The translations under genes were made by a program, and so were the position numbers. This document shows positions 20,982-45,405 of a stretch of 64,000 bases of DNA, in pieces (position 1 is the first letter of the stretch; the number at the start of each line of letters is the position of its first letter). This stretch comes from Bryum argenteum (lineage: Eukaryota; Streptophyta; Bryopsida; Bryales; Bryaceae): the NCBI GenBank assembly GCA_037043015.1, contig CM073328.1:16279495-16343494 (forward strand). Direction: 5' to 3'. The notes under the pieces are model-generated. The model did not search any database. It was not told where the DNA came from and worked only from the letters and a program-made list of their open reading frames with translations.

Positions 20982-22370
20982 TTTAGCTAGAGTCGAGCTA
21001 AATACCAGGAGTACCACAGTGACGCAGTTTAGCTCGAATTGAGCTAAATTGCGGGGCTTGTATAGTCGAGTAATTTAGCTCGACTCGAGCTAAACTTCAG
21101 GACTTTGAAAAGTTGAGAGATTTAGCTCGACTCGAGCTAAGCTATGACTAATTGTAGACATAAAAGTTTAGCTCGATTCGAGCTAAACTCCAAGTTCAAT
21201 AGAGTTTGTTGAAAGCTAACCAGTTTAGCTCGAGTCGAGCTAAACTACATATACTAGTCGCGCAAAATCGTAAGTCGGTTTAGCTCGACTCGAGGTCAAT
21301 TAGACGTTTACTTTTGAGAAAATTGAAGCCCATTCAGTTTAGCTCGAGTCGAGCTAAACTAAGGCACCCCACTCGCCCAATATGTAACTCAGTTTAGCTC
21401 GACTCGAGCTAAACTGTGACCCTAAGTATGTCTGAATTTACCTAAATAGAAGAGTGAGCTAATGAAAACATTCTAATCCTCATACTATAAAGTTTAGCTC
21501 GAGTCGAGCTAAACTCAACTGTTTCATTACAATCATTTGGTATCTAGTAAGTTTAGCTCGTGTCGAGATAAACTGAGGTATCAACCTCGCCCAATATGTA
21601 ACTAAGTTTAGCTCGATTCGAGCTAAACTGTGACCCTAAGTGTGTCTGAATTTACAAAAAGGAAGAGTGAGTTGATGTATATATTCTAGTTCTCCAAGTA
21701 CGAAGTTTAGCTCGATTCGAGCTAAACTTCACGATTTCATTACAAGCCTTTGAAATCTGGTAAGTTTAGCTCGAGTCGAGCTAATCTAAAGATTCAATGT
21801 CTCCCAGTATGTAACTCAGTTTTGCTTAAGTCAAGCTAAACTGTGACTCTAAGAAAGTCAGAATTTACCGATATAGAAAAGAGAACTGATGTAATTAGTG
21901 AAATCCTTAGACTCTGAAGTTTAGCTCGATTCGAGCTAAACTGACTGATTTCATTACAGACTCTTGAAAGCTGAGACTTAGCAAACTCGAGCAATTTAGC
22001 TCGATTCGAGCTGAAGTATACGACCTCTGAAAGTCGAACACTTAAGCTCGAGTCGAGGTGAATAATCCAAATTATCTATTCCAAGAATTAAATTTGGACT
22101 TGATTTATATAAGGTGGTTTGCCCACTCGACTCGAGCTAAAGCTAAGATATATTGTAGTTGATAAGTTTAGCTCGAGTCGAGGTAAAGTGTAAGGCATCC
22201 GATACTACGTCGGTTTAGCTCGATTCGAGCTAAATTGCAGCATAATCGATACTGAAAGTGTTTGCTCCATTCTAGCTGAACTGTCGAACTCATTTTCGCA
22301 AGGATGTTTACTTGGAGTCCAACTATTCTTTTTATCAATCAATTCTTCGAGGCGTTTAGCTCGATTGGAA
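20982..22370. repeat. palindrome array C, about 22 copies upstream of DUF7869 copy 1
   Basis: It has the same TTTAGCTCGA palindrome as arrays A and B, with the last full copy at 22,213-22,235 and degraded or half copies to 22,370. The spacers are homologous to those of array B but inverted: here the order is palindrome then GTGACCCTAAGTATGTCTGAATT, whereas B has the reverse complement before its palindromes. B and C are therefore arms of a large imperfect inverted repeat, each pointing at a gene. Divergence of many copies suggests age. Confidence 0.9.
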
Positions 22371-22680
22371 CTATTTAGCATTACATGTCAATATCTAAGG
22401 TTTACCTCGTCTTCAGCTAAGACCTTGGACTCTATTAACTATGGTGGATGTGATGACATACACTTCTTCAAAAATCGACGTTAAGTTTGTGACACTCCAA
22501 TTTGTAACATTCATTTTCATTAAATCCGTTTCAAACTACATGTGCTCGCTTTCTAAAAGGCGTTGGTTAGATCAACTGAGCTATACTATAGAAGGAGTCG
22601 TTATATCAATATTGTCGTGACTTTCTTTGTGATCAATAGCCTTTCCTATAACTTGTTTCTATGTTCTTGTGTATCTGCAG

Positions 22681-25563
22681 ATGGACACCTCATCCGGCCG
22701 GAGAGAGTCCGTTGTTCCACCAAATGAATCCGGATATTCCAGAGTTTGAGGTTGTTCCACCTCGGCTCTGGTCGGGAAGAACTGTGGCGTTACTTGACAG
22801 CGATGGTCTCAAAATTGCTGAAGGTTTACCTCGGAATTTACGATCCAGTGCCCTTACTGATACTTCTGGACCCCTCGGTAAATCGGTTATTGTTGTGCAA
22901 ATTTCAACTTTGTTTGTGCCTGTGGACGATCCTGACGACTGGATTTACTCCTTCAAGTCGTGGCCCATTGATCGAGTTCTTTTGGACGGTGTAAGTCTGT
23001 TGCACCATACCCAGCGGGATGTGTACAACCGATGGGTTAAAGAACAGGGTCGGGTCAATGGTAGACACACTCGTACGTATGACAATTCCAAAAGGAATGT
23101 TCCTACTCCAGCACCTCGCAGAGCAAAAAACTTGTTGACTCAGCAGTCAATCAACGAAGTCGCATCGAATACCTGTTGTAGCCGAAACTGTGTCCAACAC
23201 TACCCTAGAGACAAGATAAAGGTTCTTAGGTCTCGCATGTATGAAAACACAACGGTGCAGTTCAGAAATCACATCAAATTAGATGTTCATCGACAATTTC
23301 ATACCAATGCTAATGGGCGGAATGTGGTGATACTTGAAGGCATAGACGTATGTCCGTTAGCGTGGATGCAAATTATGGGTGTTAGTTCTAGCGTCTTTTA
23401 TCGCAACGCTTTGAACGCAGCTGCTGGGTTCGAAGCCCAACATCATGGGAATACTGGAAAACGAAAGCCCAGGGGTCATACTTTGTTGTAAGCTTCATTG
23501 TCTTGGGCGCATTACTTGCTAGGCATGTCGACCACATGCCTCACAAGTCTCATAGCCTCTCCTCGGGGAGAAGGTTGTAACGAAGATACTTCCCGCAAGT
23601 TTTAAGTGGAAAAATCAGATTCCGCCTATATGCGAACATCTTGCTGAATGCGGGCTTCCACCAGTGTCAGCTTCAAGCATTAGCAAAATCCGCCGACTTA
23701 GCTATCCTGAGTACTACGCGAAGAGGGCAGGAGACAATTTCGCACGGTGCTCAAAGTGTGATGAATTTGACTCCTTGATGAAGCTCACCTTACCAGGAAG
23801 TCAATCTGCACTTTTATGGTCGAGGAAACTAAGTGCGCACTTGGACTCGGCGTTTGCTCATAGGGATTTGTATTACCTCAATCGTTTTAGGTCGAAGACA
23901 ATGCCTCATGAGGTTCTTACTATTATGCATGACAAGATGGACCACTCGAAGACAGCCTCCCCTGCCTTATCCCACAAGGTGAAGAACTTAGATGGTCTCA
24001 TGAAATTGCCTATAGCGGTAACAGGCATTTTAGCTCATGGACATGTAGATCAGCGCTATGCGCATTTTGGATTAGATATTTTCTCACATGATGCAAATTA
24101 CACTGTGGGGTCATTTGCGAAGCTGCTACGCGATCTGGAGGCTCCGCCGAAATCCTCCTCCAAGACAACTTTTTTCAGAGGCATCTTCGCATCCTCTTTA
24201 CGCAGCTCTTCTTCATGGTTCAGAGATGTGTTTGGATCCACTTGGCCCGATTCCAGACATTTTGGTTCCACCTAGGCCATTGCCCCCTATATTAAATGTA
24301 CAAATGGACAATGCTGTTAGTGACAACAAAAATAGGTTTGTCTTCAGCTTCTGGTCCCTTCTCGTAGCCAAACGGGTATTTCGAGAAGTATATGTTAATT
24401 TTATGCTAGTTGGTCACACTCATGATGACATAGATGCATTATTTGGTCGTTGGAGCATGGCTTTGCATAAGGAGGATTATCCTACTATCCCTCTTCTCAT
24501 GAAATCTTTCATGAAGCTAGAGTCACTTCCTGTCATTCCTCACCTCGTTCAAGAGGTTCCTAACTTCAAATCTTTCATTCAAGAGTGGTTGCTGGAGGGT
24601 GATGAAGCATTGGTTGGACATACAAAAGCGCATCAGTTCAAGTTCTTCCTCGATGCACGTGGGTGCCCGGTTATGAAGTACAAAATTTTTTGCCATGACG
24701 ATGAATGGCTTCCTAGAGGTGATGAGGGGGGCATTAAGTTATGGAAGGAGGATTCAGAGGGTAGATCGCTATGGCCTAGGGGGTACCACAAGTGCGCGAC
24801 AATGCGGATCGTCATTTGCCGGAGATTGTGAAAGGAGTTTCAGGATTTGTTGACCATTGGGAGCGATTATCACGTGAGTCAATCGAATCAAGGCGACTGT
24901 ATGAGCCTCTCTCATACTATTGGAGCAACGTAAAGGATGCTCTTTGTATACCTATGGATACACTAATATCACAGCAGCCTGGTATCCCGTCAACTCTTGA
25001 AGAAGCTCCGGAGTTGGAACATGGGTTTTGGCCATCAACTCGTCTCGCGCATGCTGTAGAAGATGAGTTTACATTGGAGGGGACACTTCGTGAAGAGTAC
25101 GGCGAGGACGACGACTTTTTGTAGGTCAAAGACGTAATCGACCACGACTCGTCATTCCGAGTTGGACGAGACCTTTACAAGGGATATTTTGTTGCACTAC
25201 GTCCATGTGGCACGAGATGGCCGTCCATTTTGGATAGGGCGTGCTATGTCGATCCAAATTCAAACCCAGACTTACCTAATACCGTAGAAATCCGGTTTCT
25301 TTCGTCCCATATCACGGGATAGGGATGTTCAAAAGTATTATACAAGTTGGGATGTAAACAAAAAGCTACGTTGGACGGTGGAGAGAGGCGTCGACGTTTC
25401 ATCTCAAAGTACGGATGCCATTTTCACAGCATGGAAATCTAGAACAAGGCAACCTAGGGGGGACGACGGAATGGGGCAAGATATGACTATTTCAATACCT
25501 GAAATTCAAATCAATATCATAAAGGCCTCTTTGGGAGAACTTGCCACATCTTCAGAAGAGTAG
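22681..25563 (+). pseudogene. DUF7869-type probable DDE transposase, decayed copy 1
   Basis: Homologous along its length to the intact gene at 59,644-62,460 but spread over three frames, with about four or five frame breaks, so not functional. Recognisable segments in order: ATG directly after the acceptor GTATCTGCAG at 22,680; a Cys motif CCSRNCVQHYPRDKIKVL; NFARCSKCDEF; IMHDKMDHSKTASP; AHGHVDQRYAHFGLDI; VQMDNAVSDNKN; VGHTHDDIDALFGRWS; and a C-terminal IPEIQINIIKASL just before the stop. The acidic residues in HDKMDH, QMDN and THDDID are the likely RNase H-fold triad. Divergence from copy 2 is large, so the two are separate lineages rather than recent duplicates. It sits between palindrome array C and the right TIR, the expected place for the element's transposase. 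Confidence 0.75.
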
Positions 25564-25962
25564 TATTCCATCAATGATGCTCTACGCATCCGATAGCCGA
25601 CTCTTAGACCCTTTAGTTTGTATTCTAATATGTAGTCGTAAGTGAATTACATATTATACTGTATTTTGTTCATTTCCTACTATATATTCAAATTATGGGT
25701 TGATGCAATCCAATTCTTCATATTACGATGTTGATCCAATCTACGACAAGTGCTTATCATATTGCTATCACAAGGGTCTTAAACACTCTGTTTTATTTTC
25801 TTCATCTCATGACATGCTTTCTACATAATGTTTTGATCTAAGTGGACCTCCCAATTTAATGGAAATTTTATTTTCATAATACATATGCTTACGGTGTGGC
25901 CAATAACTGAGTGAATTTTAGCTCGATTGAACTCCATGTATTAATTTGGGAGATTGTTCTTC
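25564..25962. other. 3' flank of DUF7869 copy 1 up to the TIR
   Basis: AT-rich non-coding DNA that would contain the 3' UTR. One half-palindrome (TTTAGCTCGATTGAAC) survives at ~25,918, consistent with still being inside the transposon. Confidence 0.5.
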
Positions 25963-25986
25963 TCCCATTATAACGAATACGAGGTT
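25963..25986 (-). repeat. right terminal inverted repeat of the large transposon
   Basis: Read on the minus strand it begins AACCTCGTATTCGTTATA and matches the left end at 23 of 24 bases. AAAT follows at 25,987-25,990. Confidence 0.8.
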
Positions 25987-25990
25987 AAAT

Positions 25991-28900
25991 TATTACAAGA
26001 TTGATTAGTTGAGGAATATGAACCCTTTTCTAGGGAGTTTGTACAAAAATTACATCGAGAATTTTTGTGATTATTGGATTTCAAAGTATCTCCCGAGATA
26101 CTCAAGTGAAGAAAACATCAACTTTTGTGCACTTTTTCATTCCACTCGAGAGTACATTATGAGCTGTCAAAAGTCAAGAAAAGTACTTACTTTTACTAAA
26201 CGAAAAACGAAAAGTATAAATCTAATCCAAGGGTGCTTAAAATCATATAAAATGACCCTTAAAGTTTCAAGAAAGTCAAAATGGTGTTTTGCCACTTTGA
26301 ATAGTTTAGATGTAAGATCTAATTTTATTTTTTTGAGTTACATTTTAGTGGAGATTTGGCAATACATACAAGATTTATGTGGTAATATTTGCAAAGGCAA
26401 ATTCCAATGTTTGATTCTTACACCCAAATTTTGGTTTCAAGTCCTTGTAGGGCCAAAAAAAACTTCTGGTTTGTGATTCCCTTTTCTTTTCTTTTGAATC
26501 TTGTTTCTTAGTTGGTTCCTACTCTAATATTAAAGTGACCCAAATTGAAAATCCGACAAATTGCACAAGGGTAGCCTTCAAAATTTATAAGAACAAGCTT
26601 CAACATGTTTGGTATTTTTACATTTTTTATCTTTCGAAATTATCAAATTTTGAGATTTAGGGGTTTCTAAAAAAAAGATTGGGTAAATTTACAAACTTAA
26701 CCCCTAAAGGCCCGAGGGGTTTGAAGAAAAACTTAGATGTGTTATAAAATATGAATTCGGTAACCCTTATGAAGTAGCGCTCCAAAGATAGTATAAAGAC
26801 CTTAAACCCTAATTTAGATCTATACGGTTAAATTTCCTAAAATAAGTAAGATTTTTTTAATAATTAAATAAAGAGAGTAAAACTTTGAAGATCAATATAA
26901 AATGTAATTTCTATTATTAGTGATTGGAAATTGCTATGATTGGTTAAAATCACATATTATATGATAACATGAAGAGAGGCCACAAGTAACCTATGAGGAA
27001 CCTTATTAGTTTCCCAAAATAGTAAGTTTTCTTACACTAACAAAACTTTGCCCTGTTTGTGTTTGAAGGCTTATTATGAACAATCTATAAATCCAAACAG
27101 AGTTCTGTAAATTGGATGTGGTTCCCAACTTACCAAACTTCTGGAATGTTAAAAAAAATTCCAAAAAAAATCTTTTTTTATCCAGGTACAGCTCCTCAAA
27201 AATCGGGATCGACCATAAAATGGTCGATTGGGCTCTTAGGGGTTAAAGAAGTACCTAGTCACGAGTTTTTCCTTAACCAGGAAATGTTTGACTTCATGCG
27301 TGGTTTACTATGTTTTTGTTTATATACCTCCTTTTGAAAAACTATAGGGATAGAGAGTGAACAAGAATAATGAGTCTTTAAATCTTGCATGTGCATACCC
27401 AACTTAGGTGTCTACATTGAACAGAAATATGAGCAAAGTATACACATTGTCCAATATTAAGCTCCCTTTAGCATAATTCAAATGATCTCTCCCAAGCATT
27501 GCTAAAAGGAAATCTCCACAAACTTTGAATATTATAATCTTACAAATAGTCTACATTCAGAGGTTGTAAAATACTTTCATATTAGATAAGGTACAAGATC
27601 CTTCGGTTGGAGGTCTTAAAAAAGTAGACACAACTGGTCTATACATACCCCCATCCATGCACATAGGTAGAAAATTGCATGGTATTTGGATTTTCAACCC
27701 TCAAATATTTTCAAGAACCAAAGTGACTTTTTGTGGGTTGGAGCACCTCTGTTGCATGGGTTAACAATAATATCTAGGATTAAAATGTCTACAACATATG
27801 AGTTAGACTATAAAGTAGGCATGGTAAAAATTCAAAATTCCAGATATAGAATTATTTATAGCATATTGTAGTTTCAAACCCCAACTAAGGCAACACAACT
27901 TGCCTTCTAAGCCAATACCAATATGGGTTGTATAAGAGACAAACATCATGGTTAGTGCCATACATTAGCATAGGGCAAGGGATGTTGAATAGGGATTTCA
28001 TTATATCAGCCACCCACATTGACATGCATGTTAGCAAGTATCATAGAGCCAAGCAACCCCTATTTTCATGCCATGGACTCCCAATTAGCTTTGTCTTATT
28101 TAATTCAATTCCTTATGACACCTTTCAATTGTGGCAGAAAGACCTTGCAAGATATTGGACCCATCCTCCTAAAGTTCAAGCCCAACATTACATTGCTACC
28201 CCTCCCTTTTTACCGCAATTTAAATATTTTTCCTTTCCAATTTTACCATAATAAGAGATTCTGTTACGTTTCAAAAAATTGTTTCCAAAATTATCACAAG
28301 GTAAAAGCCTTGCTCTCACTGTTGGACTTCTCCGAATACCTCAAATCCTTTACAAAACAAGCATGTTTGAAACCATCTGAAAGAAAAAAAATTAAATGAA
28401 GGCCCTAAAATCATTTGCCGCAGCTAAAATTGAATTGCCATTACGATAGTCATTGGTACTTCTACACTTGGGTGGAGTGTTGTTGTACATGACAAACTTT
28501 CAGTTATGTCTCTCTAAAATGTCATCTTCAACATGTTTGTCTACATCGAGTTCGACGGGAAAGTTCAACTATACAAGAAAATGCATAGTAAAAACAAGAA
28601 CACTTGCATCTTCGATGTCCTCTCGCTCCTCGGAGGGTAAATGTCGGTTTGATTGTCGTGTCTGTGTCTGTATGACGTTCGACAATGTCAAATAAGACAA
28701 CCATGTTTGCCTATCTTGTATACTTGAATGGAAACCCATTCCAATACATTTTACTGATGAGATAAGTTGTACAACAAGTTGTTATAAACCCTTATTTTTA
28801 GGTTAGATACTCATTCAGAGTAGGTAGTGCCTCGCTTACAATTATTTAAGTTTGTATTGAATCTAAAGTATAGATTCTTCTGATACAACCATCTTATTGT

Positions 28901-29919
28901 AACAATTCTACCAAAGTAACCTTTGTGATACAAAATAAAAAATGACCAAAATTGTAAGAGCTCTCACCATGACCATGTATTATTATTGTTGAAGTACATA
29001 TTGTCATAGCCAAAGTGCGGAACTCATGATTATTGTCGTATACTATAGTTGATTCAAATTCTACAACATGACAAACCTATCTTTCTGTTGATTTTGAGTT
29101 TGAAAGGAAGAATATTATTTACATTATAGGATAAAAATTCCTAAAGAATTATTTTCTAGAATTTAGTACAATTTTATTAATCTAGCGAGATAACTATGGT
29201 TAAAATTGATTCAAATTTGCGAACTTGTATTTGTTGTTTGGTAAGTTTCTATACCAAAATGCACAGTGACAAGAGGACAACTCTCTTTAAAGTCAAAATT
29301 GAAGAGGTATTTGTTCACCATAATCATAAGGAATTGAACCTTTAGTTGATATCATATGCTAATTTTGAGCCTGCAGGATTGTAATGGTATTACACTTGGC
29401 CAAGTGTAATTTTACTTAGTTGTGTAGTTGAGGAGAGAAAACAGATCACTATTGAGAATAGCACCTAGAATAGTCAACGGAATGTCGTACGCTCTCGGCA
29501 CAAAATAGAAAGAGCCCTTAGGGATGTGAAAAGGCCTTAACTAGGTAAGTCAAAAAGTGCAAATTAGGAAGTCAAGTTAGCATAGCATAAAACAAAATAA
29601 AATAAAACTATGGCCTACCCAAGTTGTGATGCATTTAAAAAATGCAAACATTAAATTCCAACAACTTGTACCTATAAACAACAGTTTAAAACAAGTCATC
29701 TGAGAGGCCTAAGGAAAAAGTTAAAGTAAGAAACTTAACAAGAGACAAAGCAAAAAAGTTAAACTATAAAAAGTACAAATTTTGCATGGATCTCAAAGTG
29801 CCGTTAATACAAGAAACTTTTTGACTTACTTAGTTAAAGCCTTTTTGGCTTAGTTAGAGGCTTTACTGCCTCAACAAAAATCTATAGTATCTCCTTACAA
29901 CCTAATTGTCATTACGTTG
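25991..29919. other. intergenic, repeat-derived, no gene recognised
   Basis: AT-rich sequence with fragments of the dispersed repeat family that dominates 44-50 kb (for example a GTGGTAAtATTTGCAAAGGC-like stretch at ~26,380 and a CATACCCAACTT stretch at ~27,396). Open frames of 60-155 codons occur but carry no recognisable domain. Confidence 0.45.
26690..27250 (+). repeat. dispersed repeat copy, inverted partner of 43,376-43,945
   Basis: About 560 bp running from a CTAAAGGCCCGAGGGGTTT motif to GGGCTCTTAGGGGTTAA. The reverse complement with roughly 90% visible identity is at 43,376-43,945. Both ends carry the short motif TTAACCCCTAAANGCCC or its complement, so the repeat is delimited by that motif. 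Confidence 0.75.
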
Positions 29920-42777
<12,858 letters not shown>

Positions 42778-43375
42778 GTGGCCGGATCAGCTGCTTGCAA
42801 ACGGTCGACTTCAAACCCCGGGTGGCAGAAATCACTGCGAGTACCGCGGGGTATCACCACAGCACCAAACTTCAAATCCGAAGTGAGGGACTAATGCGAG
42901 GACTTGTGCTGATAAGCGGCGGGGACAGCGATCGCAACACCTTCTTCGGAGGAAGAGAGTGTACCGATTCCAGTGTTTGGTTGAAGCAGTACAGACTCTC
43001 ATGTCGCGTCAGCTGCTGCTCCAGCATTAGGTAGGCAATAAATGTATAGTGGGTCTAGCGCATGGGTGTATTAACATCTCTTGTCGTATTCTCTTGAATT
43101 TTAATCTAGAAAATGAAGACATTCGTAGGTGAGTCTACCCTTGAGTGATATGGGAGACGGAAACCTCGATTCTTTTAGTGTTTACGTAATGACTAAAATT
43201 CAACACATTGAATTTCCCCTGTCAGATGTCAGTGCAGGAGAATCGTACAGATGGTTTAATTTCCGTACAGAAATTGGAATACCTTCGATGTTGCAACTTG
43301 CTGCAGCACATGATGTGATCAAGGAAAGTGGAACTTTACATGCGAGTGCAAATTTTTGGGGACTGCCCTTGTAAA
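42778..43375. promoter_or_regulatory. 5' flank of the LRR receptor kinase
   Basis: About 600 bp between the start codon and the inverted dispersed repeat. No clear TATA box or other motif can be singled out; open frames here on the plus strand are shadows. Confidence 0.3.
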
Positions 43376-43945
43376 ATCGGTAAACTCCTTGATTAACCCC
43401 TAAGAGCCCAATCAACCATTTTATGGTCGATCCCGAATTTTGAGGAGCTGTACCTGGATAGAAAAAGATTTTTTTTTGAATTTTTTTTAACATTCTAGAA
43501 GTTTGGTAAGTTGGGAACCACATCCAATTTACAGAACCTTGTTTGGATTCATAGATTGTTCAGAATAAGCCTTCAAACACAAACAGGGCAAAGTTTTGTT
43601 AGTGTAAGAAAACTTACTATTTTGGGAAACTAATAAGGTTCCTCATAGGTTACTTGTGGCCTCTCTCCATTTTATCATATAATATGTGATTTTAGCCAAT
43701 CATAGCAATTTCCAATTACTAACAATAGAAATTACATTTTATATTGATTTTCAAAGTTTTACTCTCTTTAATTGATTTTGAAACAAATCTTACTTATTTT
43801 AGGAAATGTAACCGTATAGATCTAATTTAGGGTTTAAGGTCTTTAAACTATCTTTGGAGCGCTACTTGATAAGGGTTACCGAATCCATATTTTATAACCC
43901 ATCTAAGTTTTGCTTCAAACCCCTCGGGCCTTTAGGGGTTAAGGT
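43376..43945 (-). repeat. dispersed repeat copy, inverted partner of 26,690-27,250
   Basis: Reverse-complement copy of the left repeat, with the same boundary motifs (TTAACCCCTAAGAGCCC at 43,393 and CGGGCCTTTAGGGGTTAA near 43,925). The two copies bracket the LRR receptor kinase gene. Confidence 0.75.
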
Positions 43946-45295
43946 CACCTTGCAACTTAAGCAGTGATTTTGCAATGAACATAAAATTCTGCAAAAAAAG
44001 TTCTAAAAATGAAGAATATAAAACAATACAAGATTTAGCTCCCATTTTACTTCAAAGTTGAAACCATAAATTTCAAGATGAAGGTTCTTACAATAATATT
44101 TGCCTTTGCAAATTTTACCACATATACCTTGCACCTTAGCCCCTAAACGCCCGAGCCTATTTTTAGCAGAAAAACACATTTCCATAGAAATCGTCATAGA
44201 TGAAAATCAAGAGAAGCTATTAAGATCTCAACCGTACAAACTTGTAATAAACTTATCGAAGATCATGTGGACCAAAATTTGAGTCATGAGGCCTTATAGA
44301 TCGGGAGATCATAACATATTAATATCAAAAACAAACTGCAAAATTTCATCATTTTCACTTTGAGGTGGAAATGCTACCAATATACCTATTGCAATGAAAA
44401 AATCACCAACTAGAAAGATGTTCACCTTCATCTTAATGAGTCCTTTACCCAACAAAAATTCATCAAAAAAAATTTCTTGGCTCAAATAAAAGCCATGCAA
44501 TGGTAAAAACTACCGAACATTTTACAAAGGAAAAATAGTCCAAAACTAGACCCTTTGCATTCAATTTCATGCCTTATCTTCAAAACATCTTCGATCTTGT
44601 TAAGTTTTCTACCACTTAGACTAGACTCTAATTGGAGGCCATCCCAAAAAATTAAGTTGAAATCCAACGATGGATGAGGGAGATATAGCTCCTCAAATAT
44701 CATCCATTTTCTCACTTTTTCTGTTGACAAAACATCATTGCAAATCCAATAGAAAAATCATTTGGATCAAAAAACTTCTCACTACAAAGTTGTTAAGAAT
44801 CACCTTAAGATCATGACAATGAAAAAAAAAAGTCATGAAAAACTACTTTTAATTTCACATAACTGGCTTGCAATGGTAATACATGCCCCATGCTTGGAAA
44901 CCCAAAAACAAGAGCTGGCTTCACTAAAGTGTATTCCATTAATTCATACTTTATTGTATGGGCTTGCAAATTTTACAACACAAACTAGACTTGATTTGGA
45001 ACCTAACCCAAGTGATTTCATCCAAAACGGACCTCGGATGAAGAAGATATGGCTCCTCAAAGTTTCTGGATGTACATCCAAAATGTCGTTTTTCGACATC
45101 GTGGGCGTTTAAGGGTTAGGGATTACGCAATAAAAACTTTAGGCAACATCAATACTTTTAACCCTTTCATCTACAATGCCAAATTCTCAAAAAGTGGATT
45201 TTGTGTTAACCCCTAAAGATCCACGGCCACCAAAGTGGAGGTTTCCTATTTCGGACAGCCTAGATGAAGGGGTTAAAAGTAATATTTTTTCCTAA

Positions 45296-45405
45296 AATTT
45301 TTACAGGGTGCTCCTTACACTGCAAAGTGCATGTGGTAAAATTTGCAAAATTTTTACAGGGTGCTCCTTACACTGCAAAGTGCATGTGGCAAAATTTGCA
45401 AAATT
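45296..45405. repeat. ~54-bp tandem duplication
   Basis: Two nearly identical head-to-tail units of about 54 bp containing ACAGGGTGCTCCTTACACTG differ at essentially one base (GTGGTAAA versus GTGGCAAA). They lie within the dispersed repeat block. Confidence 0.85.

Larger units (their letters stand above)
6318..25986. mobile_element. 19.7-kb DNA transposon with 24-bp TIRs, AAAT duplication, palindrome arrays, DUF7869 transposase and cargo genes
   Basis: The ends are inverted copies beginning AACCTCGTATTCGTTATA; 23 of the first 24 bases match. AAAT sits immediately outside both ends (6,314-6,317 and 25,987-25,990), as expected of a 4-bp target-site duplication. Inside, on the minus strand from right to left, are a ParB/methyltransferase-like gene, an FCP1-like HAD gene and a small gene. 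On the plus strand a DUF7869 gene ends ~420 bp before the right TIR. About 60 copies of one palindrome are scattered from 7.0 to 22.4 kb and essentially none outside. The shared palindromes inside a single TIR pair argue for one element rather than neighbours. The genes show in-frame stops or frame breaks, so this copy is probably not autonomous. A 4-bp duplication is known for Sola-type transposons among others, but I cannot assign a superfamily. Confidence 0.75.

Noticed and set aside
6318-25986. Polinton-type or other capsid-bearing element
   Set aside because: No capsid, protein-primed polymerase or packaging ATPase motif is visible, and the target duplication appears to be 4 bp rather than 6 bp.
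25991-29919. Protein-coding genes between the transposon and the receptor kinase
   Set aside because: The longest frames (155 and 126 codons) have no recognisable motif, start in repeat-derived sequence and lack splice partners.
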